64,000 nucleotides of DNA from Ophiura sarsii (GCA_035610835.1 CM069441.1:81205848-81269847), one strand, 5' to 3'. Shown: positions 34,621 to 46,930, counted from the first letter of the stretch. The notes: generated by a model not told the origin, from the sequence alone. A program made the numbers and translations.

Positions 34621-35935
34621 CGGGCTCTTTTGTCTTCTTTTATCTTTTTTTCCCTTCAAAATGACCATAACAAATTCCAAAAATCTGTAAAACTGTTGCC
34701 ATTTTTTGATAAGCAAACAAAATTATTTGGGTCGGTAGTCATTTGCAGGTGACATTTGTCCCCATCAATTACTAAAAAAAGGGGTTAGCCAGTATTATAG
34801 AGAACAGGGTTTCTTAGTGAACATAATTGTACATTAAAAAAAAAAATCTTCATTTTGTGGTCAATGTTTTTCTTCTAACCCGATAATCTGATCAAATTAT
34901 GGGATCAAGCTAGTACACTCTAACTGATGAATGCTAATTGCCTCATATCAGAACGTTTATATGACAAGTAAATAATCAGGATCACGAATCAATTTATTTG
35001 CCAAGAATCGGTTTAGTTTTGATGTCAACTTGTCATGCCGCTGATACCGCAATATTGCCCAAGGGAAAGTACACAAAAACCAAACAAAAAACTGTCACAT
35101 ATATGGGAATCATGCATCGGTTAATTTAGCGTTCAATGAGCCATGATGTGCTGAATCCTGGTCGGTTAATATAGCGTTCAATGAGCCATGATGTGCTGAA
35201 TCCTGGTCGAATGTTACATCAATATTAATGACAGTGACAAATGATTAGGCCTAAAAAATGCTTTGTTGCCATTTTCTGATCAACTGTATTTATTTCTAAG
35301 GTTTTTTTATCCACGTTTGTTTTGAGAAATCAAAAATTAAAATGAGCAAATTATGGGCCGGTTCATGGGTATAATGTGGAACAGGTATTTCCCTTAACAC
35401 CTCATGTCAAAGGTACATTCATTCAGTGATATAGAAACATTTTCCCCCATGAGACCCCCCCCCCCCCCCCCCCCCCCAAAAAAAAAGTTGTTTGTTTGTC
35501 CATAGAGGGTCCTCAAAAGGTAAGGTCGGTAGGTCGGATTTTTTGTTCTTCTTTTTTTGCTAATGGTTGTTCTGGCCCAATTCTAGCCATTACACAGAAT
35601 TCTGAACCATGTCAGATCTTTTGGATGACCCATACTTGACCCGAAATAACTTACATAGTATACATGGTATGGGGTCACATGAGGGGTCATATACGCGACT
35701 TTTATTTTTTGGAATTTTTTTTAAACATATTCTTTTCCCAAAACCCGTAGGATACACTAAAAATTACCAATCTTGGTTATTTTTTTGCTCCCATTTTTTA
35801 TTTTTTTATTTATGCTTTCTTTATTGAGGGTAATATGCTTCAGTGACTTGCACTGCTTTCCAAGCAGGCCCTCATTTCAATACATCATAAGTACATACAA
35901 ATAACAAATGTTACAGTGTTTAAATATAATACAAA

Positions 35936-36790
35936 TTATGATACAGTGGAAATATAGGATTTGAATTGACCGAGTGACAAATTATCTAAATCAATACGAA
36001 TAGATGGTGATAAATTGTTCCACAGATGGCTAGATCTGAAAAGAAAAGTGCGCATACCAGAATTTGAGTTGATTTTAGGAATTATTAAAGTATTACTTGA
36101 ATGATTCCTGGTAGTATGATTGTGAGAGTTATGTACAAATTCAAAGTTGGATGATAAATATGTTGGACTTATATCTTTTAAACATTTGAATAAGATAATA
36201 AGTATTTGAATTTTCCACCTATCACTTAGTTTTGTCCAATGAAGTAAGTTCATCATATCATTTATTGGTGTTCTGATATCAGCAGATAATATTGTTCTGG
36301 CTAAACGGTTGTGTAAGACTTGAAGTCTTGCTTGATATGTATTTGAACAGTTGGACCACACTGGGCTGGCATAATCAAAATGAGGAATCACAAGAGCATT
36401 GGATAACATCACAAGAGTTGGATGTGGAAGAAAATGCTTTACACGACGAATAACACAGATTCTCTTGGAAACATTATTTGCTAAGTAATCTATATGTGAT
36501 AACCAAGACATGGTACTATCAAATTTGACACCGAGATATTTAGATTCTCTAACCATTTCAATCATATTATCGTTATATGTGAGTGAAATATCATTAAACC
36601 TGTCTAGCATCTGTCTGGTACCAAATAGCATAACTTTAGTCTTATTGATATTCAATGTAAGTTTGTTTGCCTTCAACCAATTAGCAACTAGATCTAGGTT
36701 TGATGTCAAAGAAGTTGAAAGTTCATCAGGACATTTTGATCTAAATAGTAAAGTGGTGTCATCAGCATACATTTTAGTTTTACAATTTAC
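35936..36790 (-). CDS. LINE reverse transcriptase C-terminal part, copy 1, cut by gap
   Basis: The minus-strand frame begins in the gap, shows Y-A-D-D-T-T-L-L, then the thumb and C-terminal region (F-D-Y-A-S-P-V-W, H-N-R-L-A-R) and a stop at 35936, followed by a 3' UTR with CCTCAATAAAGAAAG near 35825. It is a different LINE family from that at 31836. The frame is open up to the gap. Confidence 0.88.
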   Translation of the reverse strand, partial: VNCKTKMYADDTTLLFRSKCPDELSTSLTSNLDLVANWLKANKLTLNINKTKVMLFGTRQMLDRFNDISLTYNDNMIEMVRESKYLGVKFDSTMSWLSHIDYLANNVSKRICVIRRVKHFLPHPTLVMLSNALVIPHFDYASPVWSNCSNTYQARLQVLHNRLARTILSADIRTPINDMMNLLHWTKLSDRWKIQILIILFKCLKDISPTYLSSNFEFVHNSHNHTTRNHSSNTLIIPKINSNSGMRTFLFRSSHLWNNLSPSIRIDLDNLSLGQFKSYISTVS

Positions 36791-36890
36791 NNNNNNNNNN
36801 NNNNNNNNNNNNNNNNNNNNNNNNNNNNNNNNNNNNNNNNNNNNNNNNNNNNNNNNNNNNNNNNNNNNNNNNNNNNNNNNNNNNNNNNNN
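36791..36890. other. Assembly gap, exactly 100 N
   Basis: A run of 100 ambiguous bases, the usual placeholder for a gap of unknown size. It lies between the two large direct repeat copies. Confidence 0.99.
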
Positions 36891-38603
36891 TGCACCACCA
36901 AATCAACTTTATTGGTTTCCTGTACTATTTTTAGACTGCGGTGTTTTGATTCTTTTTTGGGTTTGAATTATAGAAAATACATACAAACCTTTCCCTGGTA
37001 TTTTGGTATGAAACAGATGTTTGGTTACAAAACATGCTTCTTTCTCTTGGATCGCCCCCATTCCATTTCAATGGAATTTTTATTTATCTTTCTTTCTGTT
37101 TCTATTGGGTTTATTGCCAATAATTGCTGATTGTTGCCGGTTCCAAACCTGGTTTGTGAAGGTTTTTGGGATTACCAAAAACACCGATTATTGCCGGGTT
37201 CTGCCTGTTCATAGTAAACTGGTTATAAAGTCTTGATTACTACCATTAAACTTTAAATTGGTAGTTGTTCAAAGAAGGGCAACGTAACCTTCATTGCTCA
37301 TGTCATTTAAAAACAGCAATAAATTGGGGGAAATGGTGCATTTTTATACAAAAAACTTTTTGGATTGAGGAAATGTGAGAAAAATTTATTGAACTGCAAA
37401 ACTGCAAAACACTATAATTTCGCAGATACGTTGTTTTTGCGAATTTTAAATTACTGCTATTATAGCGGACACTTAATGTTGTGATTTTTGAAAATTAGCT
37501 GCTTCTTTCAATGCAAAATTGTCAAATTATCATCAGCTTGGGGTTTCTTTGAAAATCGCCATGGACCAGGAGCTACTTTGTGGGGACGCAAGAAAAAGTA
37601 GCTTCCGATATATGAAATCTCAGTTTTTTATTGTCACTGGAAAAATCAACTGCTATTAGGCCAAATAAAAGTAGTGGGCACGCATTTCACTGAGATGCTT
37701 GATTCTTGTGCATTTAATTTTTTTAATAGAAAATCGGGAAATAGGGCTCCATCTATTGTTGAAATTGTGTCCAACATGTTTCAAGATGGCGATTGGCGAC
37801 ATACGACAAACACAAAAGTGAAAATCCACAGTGAATATCACATTTAAGCGAGCATAAGAGTAACAAAAATACACAGATTTGACTAAATAAAACCATTTTA
37901 AGTGAAACTCCACTATGAATTTGAGCAAATAGAAAATAAAACCCTGGAATTCGCATTTGACTTTTCAGGCTTGCTTTTGGAAACAAACTTGTTTTTTTTC
38001 TTCTTCTTCCTTACTTAAACAGATTCTATTCAAACCTAATATGAACACCTTATTCCACAACATGCGTATGTGCACAAATTTGATACACCACTTTGAGTGA
38101 TACAAGGAGAAAAAAAACTGAATGAATAAAGCATAGCCTAAATATGTCTACTTTCATTAAAGAATGAGCTTTTTTGCCTACATTCATCTCAAAAGTAACC
38201 TAATAGCGACTTTTATTATTGATGTCAATGTCGTTAAGGTTAAATTTCAATGACATACGACAGGATGTTTGAAATTGCCGTCTGGTTGCGCAATGTCACG
38301 ATTCATACACAGTCCAATTAACAATGATACACGTTAGTGAGGATTCACGATGTCGAGTGATCCTCAATTTATTATTAATTTCATAATATGAGTTGACAAA
38401 ATTACAGATACATAATATAATGATGAAGTATGATATTTACTGAAAGATACAATAAAGTCATTTATGACGCATTACATTGTCTACTAGAATAATCTCCAAA
38501 ATATATTAGATTTGGGCCCAGGAGGGGAGGAGGCACTCATGTATAAAAGAAAAGTTGTAATCATCCGTGTGAATCTACTCAGCGGCGGTGCCACAGGGGT
38601 GAG

Positions 38604-38956
38604 CAGGGGTCGCATTCTGACGCGTCTGCGCGTCCTAGACCTCTCACTTTCTAATAGTGACGCGTCAGGTTTCAAATTGGAAAGACTTGCGGGTCCCAAT
38701 CAAAATTGAAGGGACCCCTTAAATTTGACGATGTGTGGAAATGGAAACCTTAAGAAATTCTGTAAATTACATATCCATCCTTTGCTCACAATATAAATCC
38801 ATTAAAACTGCCCGTAAAAAAGTAATTTTTTTAAATACCCAAACTTCAGGACCCCTCATTTTCTTGGGGGACCCCTTAAATTTGTTTTTTGAAGTCCTAC
38901 GGGGTCCTGAAAAATGTCATGGGACCTCTCACATTTTGGATCCAGTGCTATCCCTG
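38604..38956. mobile_element. hAT-type MITE present only in repeat copy 2
   Basis: It is flanked by GGGGTGAG on both sides (38596-38603, 38957-38964), with ends CAGGGGT and ATCCCTG. Copy 1 has the uninterrupted site near 30746. An 8-bp target duplication fits hAT. Confidence 0.82.
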
Positions 38957-39299
38957 GGGGTGAGTATAGGAAAAAGGAAAAGGAAAAGAAAAAAAAGAAA
39001 AAAAAGTGTAGGGGCCGGGTTGTGGTATCTTGCTTACATTTCAGATGACCCGTACCTGAAAGCACACCGACACACTTAGGACTTAAAACCGGGTCCTCTG
39101 CAGGTCATGGTCTAAAAAACGCCATAACAACGCCATGTTTAACCAACTTATGGGAGTCCGCGCTGAATCGGTGGAATTGCACCCATTCAACAAGTTCGGG
39201 GCAATTTTACTTAGTTCCATCCATTTCAAGACGTCAGTCGGGGGATTGGAAGTAAATTAATATACAAATAGCATATTTTCCATATGTCCATGGATATCA

Positions 39300-39998
39300 C
39301 TTAATTATAGCACAATTCATGTAAACAGTTTTTAAAAATTGCATGTTTACGAACAGAGATAATAATCAGGCAAATGGTGTGAAGTCAATCGGTAGATAAA
39401 AAGCACAAGTGTGGTTGCACCCCTTAGCCTCACTTGGGATATCAGTGGCATGTCAAACAGGGTTTTAATATACTTTATCCGTTCCAATTTCAAGGCGTCA
39501 GTCGAAGGAATCAAAACCAAATTTGTATACAATAGTATGAAAAAGTATGAACAATTTATTTTCACGCACTATGCGTGCATATGTCCAGAAATATCATTCT
39601 AAAAGCACATTTCAAACCGAAATATACATTAGTTACAGCCAGATCTGAGTATATAGAAAGAAAAATCGCCAATTTCAGAGAATAATGGTGTCCTTTTCAA
39701 CCTAAATATGTGCAAATGTTCGCTTGGGCCAATAGTCATGTGTCATCATTGTAAAAATAGCCAAAAATGGTCAGTCTAAACTCTGTCTTGAGGACTATAA
39801 CCTTTGCTAGAGTATGATTCGTCAAGCTATAATCCTTGTTAAGGGTCACTTTCCCCCCAATTTTTTTCTTTATCTCACATACTTTCCCTTTTATTGTTTC
39901 AGCGAGCAGCTCAAGCTGACCAGAGCCAACGGCTCCGCCTCAATAAATCTGTAATATGTTCTCATTCCTAAATCCCGAGGATATTACTACTTCAAAAT
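39300..39998. other. Non-coding stretch between repeat block and Penelope-like element
   Basis: Sequence without counterpart in copy 1. Part (about 39460-39590) resembles a diverged copy of the preceding 39200-39290 segment (CAAGGCGTCAGTCG, CATATGTCCA). No gene. Confidence 0.5.
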
Positions 39999-40007
39999 AA
40001 TAAGTCT

Positions 40008-40814
40008 TTGTTTTGGAATGAAAAAGTTGTGACGGAAGCAGCGGACAAACTAGTTGAAGAAGAGACCATCAAATCGGCACTTAAAACGTGTGGCTACCCG
40101 GAGTGGTCTTTTGACAAAGTCAAAAAACAAATGTCCAATCCAAAAGTGAGACCCAAAGTCAACAAAAAGACGGCTGTCACAGACAAGAAATCGGTCAATT
40201 TCGTCACCCTCCCATATATACAAGGAGTCACTGAACCGGTTCAGCGCATACTGAGGAAGCACAATATCAGTACGGCAGTAAAACCTCACACCAGCCTTAA
40301 GAAAATCCTTGTCCACCCCAAAGACAAGCTTGACAACGATGATAAGGCGGGTGTCGTGTACGAAATCCCCTGTTCCAATTGTGCAAAAACTTACATTGGT
40401 GAAACGGGTAGAAAGTTCGGCACGAGAAAGAGAGAACATAAAACTGAAACTGCTAAAACGAGCACTCGCAATTACACTCGGGCAGCGAGAAAGGAATCCC
40501 AAAGTGCAGAGTTGAAATCCTCGGTAGCTGAACACGCAGCCAAAGAGAACCATGTCATCCAATGGGAGGAGTCAAAAATCATAGCCAGAGACGAGACCAG
40601 AAACACCAGATGGATTCGCGAATCTATCTGGATTAGGAGGAGAGGCGGTAACAACCAACACAAGCACCTTATGAACGGCGACGAGGGGGCTTACCAACTC
40701 AGTCACCTTTACGACCCTCTGATCCAGAGTACGTCATCATCATCATCATCTGATGACGTCATCACCAAAAAACAGACTAGAAACACTAGCTCTGGATCAA
40801 ACACAATCCACTGA
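40008..40814 (+). CDS. Penelope-like element C-terminus: GIY-YIG endonuclease
   Basis: The open frame of 268 codons has its first codon (a TTG, no real start) inside the target duplication, so it is a 5'-truncated product. Residues 115-131 hold G-V-V-Y-E-I-P-C-x-x-C and T-Y-I-G (the GIY-YIG pair) with the C122/C125 pair; R140 and H144 follow in G-T-R-K-R-E-H, then H176/H182 (the CCHH finger of Penelope-like elements) and E205 in R-E-S-I-W-I as probable catalytic glutamate. The Ser-rich C-terminus comes from a CATCAT repeat. In intact elements this domain nicks the target during reverse transcription; this fragment lacks the RT core. Confidence 0.92.
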   Translation: MFWNEKVVTEAADKLVEEETIKSALKTCGYPEWSFDKVKKQMSNPKVRPKVNKKTAVTDKKSVNFVTLPYIQGVTEPVQRILRKHNISTAVKPHTSLKKILVHPKDKLDNDDKAGVVYEIPCSNCAKTYIGETGRKFGTRKREHKTETAKTSTRNYTRAARKESQSAELKSSVAEHAAKENHVIQWEESKIIARDETRNTRWIRESIWIRRRGGNNQHKHLMNGDEGAYQLSHLYDPLIQSTSSSSSSDDVITKKQTRNTSSGSNTIH

Positions 40815-40931
40815 GGAAGACAACAGACAAGTTGTTGAAACCCGTATGGAAAAATAGTAAGTTTCCATTCTGGAATTTTTCTATGAAAAATTCATAATCT
40901 TCGTTTGAATTCCTGATGAAACTATTTCATG
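40011..40931 (+). mobile_element. 5'-truncated Penelope-like retroelement
   Basis: It is bounded by a 12-bp duplication AATAAGTCTTTG (39999-40010 and 40932-40943). It contains the RT tail and GIY-YIG endonuclease, then a 3' UTR that starts CACTGAGGAAGACAACAGAC. The GTTGAAACCCGT motif after the stop is characteristic of Penelope-like elements. The matching site in repeat copy 1 lacks it. Confidence 0.9.
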
Positions 40932-42059
40932 AATAAGTCTTTGTCTTCTTTTATATTTTTTCCCCTTCAAAATGACCATACAAAATTCAAAAAATCTGTA
41001 AAACTGTTGCCTTTTTTTGACAAGCAAACAAAATTATTTGGGTCGATAGTCATTTGCAGGTGACATTTGTCCCCATCAATTTCTAAAAAAATGAGTTGGC
41101 CATCCAGTAGAGGACAGGGATTTTTAGTGAACATATTTGTACATTAAAAAAAAATCTACATTTTGTGGTCAGTGTTTTTCTTCAAACCCCGTAATCTGAT
41201 CAAATTATGGGATCAAGCTAGTACACTCTAACTGATGAATGCTAATTGCCTCATATCAGAACGTTTATATGACAAGTAAATAATCAGGATCACGAATCAA
41301 TTTATTTGCCGAGAATCGGTTTAGTTTTGATGTCAACTTGATACGCTGATACCGCAATATTGCCCAAGGGAAAGTACACAAAAACCAAACAAAAAACATT
41401 CACATATATGGGAATCATCAATCATGCATCGGTTAATTTAGCGTTCAATGAGCCATGATGCTGAATCCTGGTTGAATGTTACATCAATAATGACAATGAC
41501 AAATGATTAGGCGTAAAAAATGCTATATTGCCATTTTCTGATCAACTGTATTTTTTTCTAAGGTTTTTTTTTATCCACATTTGTTTTGAGAAATCAAAAA
41601 ATTCAAATAAGCAAATTATGGAGTTGGTTCATGGGTATAATGTGGAACAGGTATTTTCCTTAACACCTCATGTCAAAGGTACATTCATTCATTCAGTGAT
41701 ATAGAAACATTTTCCCCCATGAGGCTCCCCCCCCCCCCAAAAAAAAGTTGTTTGTTTGTCCATAGAGGGTCCTCAAAAGGTAGGGTCGGTAGGTCGGATT
41801 TTTTGTTCTTCTTTTTTTTGCTAATGGTTGTTCTGGCCCAATTCTAGCCATTACGCAGAATTCTGAACCGTGTCAGATCTTGTGGATGACCCATACTTGA
41901 CTTATTCATGGTATAGTTTATTGTCATCGCAGCCAGCCGGCTGAATTGGCACTATATTACAAATTACAAAAATACATTAAAAATGCAAGATGTACAATAA
42001 TAGATTTTAAAAACAATAATATCATAAAAGCAAACACCCACCCTTGCATACAAAGTACA

Positions 42060-42270
42060 TTCCACATTAAAGACCACAATTACCCCCCCCCCCACACATC
42101 CCCCACACCAAATACACACTACCCCCTCCCTTCCCCAAAAGATATTGCACATAAAACATGGTACAATGTACGTGACCAACTAACTCACACCATACACACC
42201 CCCACCCCCCACACGACCTCACCCCCACACACCACATACACGCCCCTCCCTCCCCCAAAAGATATTGCAC
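42060..42270. repeat. C-rich ACACCC low-complexity block, copy 2 only
   Basis: Two diverged copies of a segment with CACCCCC, CACACACC and CCCCAAAAGATATTGCACA (about 42090-42155 and 42190-42275). Copy 1 lacks it at the corresponding site near 35640. Confidence 0.75.
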
Positions 42271-42546
42271 AGTATCAGTAATACATGGTATGGGGTCACA
42301 TGATGGGTCACGTGGGGGTTAATTAAGCTCAACTAAACATATTCTTTTCCCAAAACCTGTAGGATACACTAAAAATTACCAATCTTTGTTATTTTTTTGC
42401 TCCCATTTTTATTTTTTTAATTATGCTTTCTTTATTGAGGGTAATATGCTTCGGTGACTTGCACTGCTTTCCAAGCAGGCCCTCATTTCAATACATCATA
42501 AGTACATACAAATAACAAATGTTACAGTGTTTAAATATAATACAAA

Positions 42547-43680
42547 TTATGATACAGTGGAAATATAGGATTTGAATAGACCGAGTGACAAATTTTCTAA
42601 ATCAATACGAATAGATGGTGATAAATTGTTCCACAGATGGCTAGATCTGAAAAGAAAAGTGCGCATACCAGAATTTGAGTTTATTTTAGGAATGATTAAA
42701 GTATTACTTGAATGATTCCTGGTAGTATGATTGTGAGAGTTATGTACAAATTCAAAGTTGGATGATAAATATGTTGGACTTATATCTTTTAAACATTTGA
42801 ATAAGATAATAAGTATTTGAATTTTCCACCTATCACTTAGTTTTGTCCAATGAAGTAAGTTCATCATATCATTTATTGGTGTTCTGATATCAGCAGATAA
42901 TATTGTTCTGGCTAAACGGTTGTGTAAGACTTGAAGTCTTGCTTGATATGTATTTGAACAGTTGGACCATACTGGGCTGGCATAATCAAAATGAGGAATC
43001 ACAAGAGCATTGGATAACATCACAAGAGTTGGATGTGGAAGAAAATGCTTTACACGACGAATAACACCGATTCTCTTGGAAACATTATTTGCTAAGTAAT
43101 CTATATGTGATAACCAAGACATGGTACTATCAAATTTGACACCGAGATATTTAGATTATCTAACCATTTCAATCATATTATCGTTATATGTGAGTGAAAT
43201 ATCATTAAACCTGTCTAACATCTGTCTGGTACCAAATAGCATAACTTTAGTCTTATTGATATTCAATGTAAGTTTGTTTGCCTTCAACCAATTAGCAACT
43301 AGATCTAGGTTTGATGTCAAAGAAGTTGAAAGTTCATCAGGACATTTTGATCTAAATAGTAAAGTGGTGTCATCAGCATACATTTTAGTTTTACAATTTA
43401 CAGCATTTGGTAAACAATTTACAAATAAAATAAATAACAGAGGTCCTAATATTGAGCCTTGTAAAACACCAATATTTATACGCTCAAATTCTGAAAGATT
43501 AGAATTAACATTTACAGCCTGTGATCTATTATTGAGATAAGATTTAAACCATAAAAGCTCAATACCATCAACACCATACCTTTTTAATTGATCAATTAGT
43601 ACTTTATGGTTGACAGTATCAAATGCTTTCTTTAAATCCCAGATGTGATTAATTTGTGAAAATGTCTACATTTGTCAGGA
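42547..43680 (-). pseudogene. LINE reverse transcriptase, copy 2, with in-frame stop
   Basis: The same LINE as 35936-36790. The minus strand shows F-D-T-V-N-H, G-V-L-Q-G-S-I-L-G-P-L-L-F, Y-A-D-D and the C-terminal region. A stop codon near 43155 (TAA where copy 1 has GAA) interrupts it between the palm and thumb, and the frame upstream of about 43640 is shifted. The 5' end is lost before the MITE at 43778. Confidence 0.88.
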
Positions 43681-43777
43681 TAACATTTAAAAACAAATCT
43701 AAACGTTTCCCAGCATGTAATACTGATCTATAAAGTAGCCTACAATTTATTAGATTGGTTGGGTCAGATGTCAAATG

Positions 43778-44129
43778 TGATGCGATCTGTGAAAACCCGT
43801 CGGATGTCGCAAAATGTGAACTAGGGATTATGGGTAGAATGTAAATAAAATTTAAAACTTTTTTTTAAAAACTTTTTTTTTAAAGATTTGTTTAGAGAAT
43901 GAATGTCCAATACTTTGTGTCATCATCTTTTATGGCCTGTTTTCATGATTTCTTGTTTTGTAGCTTTTTATGACATCACAATCATCATTCACTCATAACT
44001 TTTTTTGTAGTAATCGTAGAAAAAAGATCGAAACAGTTCTGTAATCAGCACGGTTTCAGCTTTCTTATGATATAAATATCTCCAATATGAAAAATCCCAC
44101 CATGTGCCAGGTTTTCACAGATCGCATCA
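43778..44129. mobile_element. MITE with TGATGCGATCTGTGAAAACC ends, copy 2
   Basis: The ends match those at 9472-9901; the interior is shorter by about 80 bp and otherwise similar. Confidence 0.85.
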
Positions 44130-45329
44130 CAATGGTCCGATTGTTGACTTGAAGGTGAAATGAATATCATATGAAGAAAAAAAATGTATTTTAATTTTTC
44201 TGCCATTATATTGCTATCTTCTACGACTCAAATATCCAGAATGGTAATCCACATGCAAAAAAAAAACCACTGCGGTTTAGCTAGCTACGAATGTCTTTAG
44301 AGAATGTGTGAATTGGCATGATCTCCAAGCTTGCCACCATGGTTACAATTGTCGAGGTGAAACCTCAGATTTAGGTTTGTTGGGGGGTGGGGGGTGTGCT
44401 CAGGCATATCGTTTGAAAACACTAAATATCGTGTCAATGAGTAATTTATACGCCAGGCTAATTGTATCAGTAATATGAATTTCTAGGTATTTGTGACCCA
44501 ACATGATTTGGTTTGTTCGGGGGTATGCCAGTGGAGATTCAAACCCTCTACCCATTTCTAAGGGTGATTTTGGAAAAAACAGTACCCATTTCTAAGGATT
44601 TTGTTTCATTATAGACCCAATTTTTGCCAATTATCAGGAAAATAGACCCAATTTTTGCGAAAATATACCAATTTGTAAAAACTGACTCCATTATTAGGGA
44701 TTTTCATCACAAAATCATACCCCATGTTTAGGGATTTTTTTGCAAAAAAGCGACCAATAGAGCGGCACATCCCCGTATACCGTATTAGGCGGGAACCCCC
44801 TCCCCCCCCCCCCCCACCCCCCGGGCATCATGCTCTTATTTTTTCAGGCATATCATTTGAAAACACTAAATATAGTGTGTCAATGAGTAATTTATACGCC
44901 AGGCTAATTAACAATAGTAATAATATAATAATAATCAGTATTTATATAGCACCTTTTCCAAAGGGTTCAAAGCACTGTAATTTCGCTGTTGGTGAATCAT
45001 CAGAATCATATCGCATCCACTAGGGTGCAGCCAATTCAGGCGCAAACCACTATGAATTTCTAGGTATTTGGGACCCCGACCAACATGAGTAAATGCGGCA
45101 CAATGCAGCAGTAGCTAATTTTGAGCAAAAATGTGGGACAATGTCATAATAAGACAAAATTCATAAACAGTCTTATTTTTTATCCTTTATATACATATCC
45201 AAGGATTCAAATTCATGAAAATAAAAAGAGATTTACAATTTTAGGTATTTCATTTTCATTTCCTCCATTGATTTGTTAACAAAACCAAATTTTATGTCTC
45301 TCTCTCTCTTTAGTCACGTAGCATACAAC
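44130..45329. other. Low-complexity and repeat fragments
   Basis: It holds a C run near 44795, an ATAATAATA stretch with TATTTATATAGCACC near 44915-44965 (a motif common in invertebrate interspersed repeats) and two similar copies of a segment with CACTAAATAT and CGCCAGGCTAATT (44420-44465 and 44860-44910). No gene. Confidence 0.5.
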
Positions 45330-45600
45330 AATGCCGGTGTGGTTCGAATGAAAGAACGCTATTGTCTGCGGTCACCAGCAGCTCTAGTTGCCTTTAGCTT
45401 TGTGATGCTTGCTCCTGTAAGCTGTTTGATTTCATCAAGCCAGCTTGTCACAGGTCTACCTTTCTTCCTCTTTCCATCAATCTTGCCTTGATAATACTAG
45501 TGTTCTGAAGACAATGATGTCTTGTGACATGACCAAAATAGGACAGCTTTCTGGCAGTAATATCAGCCTGTAGGGTTTACTTGACGCCAACCTTGACATT
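45330..45600 (-). pseudogene. LINE (RTE/Jockey-type) C-terminal fragment, frameshifted
   Basis: The minus strand reads S-Y-F-G-H-V-T-R then, after a frameshift, K-G-R-P-V-T-S-W-L-D-E-I and A-A-G-D-R-R-Q, the C-terminal signature following the RT domain in many LINEs. Flanks give no further RT motifs, so it is a short relic. Confidence 0.6.
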
Positions 45601-46930
45601 GATGTAAACAGTGTGATGATTTTGCAACAGTGCAATATCCAAACAAAATGTTTTGATGTGATCAACATTGTAAAAAATAGCACATTCCTTTAACATCGCC
45701 TCGTCAAAATAGTGCAATGACGCCGTGAATCAGCAGAACAAAGCCTAGCATATGGATGATTATGACATTTAAAAAAATCAAATATATTCAGAATGAAGCC
45801 GGACGTTTGCAGATAACAACATCTGGGTATACAGCGCGTTAGAAATGAGTCTGACTATGATGAACTCAAAATGTGTGTGTTCCTAATTTTGTTAACCTTT
45901 CGTGTGTTTGTTATCAATTTGATGGATTTGTTTGGTTTAGCTCTACATCCAGAACAAAACTGTGAAATTTGTTTGAATTTGATCATGCCTTAGGCAACGG
46001 AAAAACCAAAACTGTTCTACTTGAAACCGACCTCTCAGTTTGGTTCGGTCTGTCTGTCTGGGGTTTTTTCCCCTTCAAAAGCATATCACCAACATATCAC
46101 TGCGTGTCCCTTTTAAGACAACATTGGTAAATGTCAATTTGACTAATGTTTCTAGTGTGATAATAGGTTTTTTAAAATCATTTCTTCAAGCAAAAACTTG
46201 TTCATTTCTAGCAGAAAACAGTAATATTTTGACAATTTGGGTACAATTTAAAATCTTAATAAATAAAAATGAAATCAAATATGTGACCCTAATTTTTTGA
46301 GATAATCAGTGACCTGAAGCAAGGTGATTAGTTACCAGGGATTAGCTACCCATTGATTGGCATTCAGCTTGGCTCAAAATTTGAAAAATAAATAGAAGGC
46401 GTATTAAAGTGGCGTTTTCAAAAGCTCACAAAATGTCCTGATTTGTATATTATTATTTTATTCACTTTTTTTAGAAGAAATCATTACATGGACCTGGTTT
46501 TATTTGTTGTTGTTGAGAAATCTCTCTAAGCTCTTGTAAGGCCAAGTAACAAAAATAATGTGTTTCTCGACCAGACTATTTTTAAAAATCAGTGAGGCTG
46601 GCCCTTACTATTTGTTATTTTTGGATATTTTGTTATTTTTCAGAAGCACAATTACAAGCTTTTTGCAAGTATTGTTTCGATATTCGTATCACATCTATTT
46701 TTCATTGAAATATAGTTGAAAATGATGGACACACAACAAAGACAGGTATAATTTTTGATTTTTTTTGGAATTTTTTTTGGAATTTTTTGGAATTTTTGAA
46801 AATACCAAACTTAATAACAACAATATTGAAGCGGCGTCAAAAATCAGTGCGGGCCGGGACGAGAAACACGTAATTTTGTGTTACTTAGCCTAACTTTCTC
46901 CAAACTTTCAACAGACATGTCTAAATTAGA
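45601..46930. other. No recognised feature
   Basis: AT-rich. A fragment near 46130-46210 (TGTCAATTTGACTAATGTTTCTAGT) also occurs near 26775-26810, so it is partly an interspersed repeat. Confidence 0.4.

Larger units (their letters stand above)
29167..36790. repeat. Large direct repeat, copy 1 (ends at assembly gap)
   Basis: The blocks 29167-31430 and 34620-36790 are matched in the same order and orientation by 37092-39295 and 40944-43410. Copy 1 additionally carries the MITE at 30808-31187, the TTAA composite with LINE at 31507-34547, and a 44-bp duplication near 35105-35195. It breaks off inside a reverse transcriptase frame at the N gap. Confidence 0.88.
36891..43680. repeat. Large direct repeat, copy 2
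   Basis: From 37092 the sequence repeats copy 1 from 29167 with small differences, skipping the TA MITE, and from 40944 it repeats 34620 onward. It extends about 270 bp farther into the LINE RT than copy 1. Insertions specific to this copy are a hAT-type MITE (38604-38956), a Penelope-like element (40011-40931) and a C-rich ACACCC stretch near 42080-42260. The first 200 bp after the gap have no match in copy 1. Confidence 0.85.

Noticed and set aside
36510..37130. 206-codon plus-strand frame across the N gap
   Set aside because: It is the antisense of the LINE reverse transcriptase and reads through unknown bases.
40050..40562. 170-codon minus-strand frame
   Set aside because: Antisense shadow of the GIY-YIG coding frame.
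40905..40935. CTGATGA-type hammerhead ribozyme core at the Penelope 3' end
   Set aside because: The CTGATGA string is present but the required GAAA element and stems are not in the right places.
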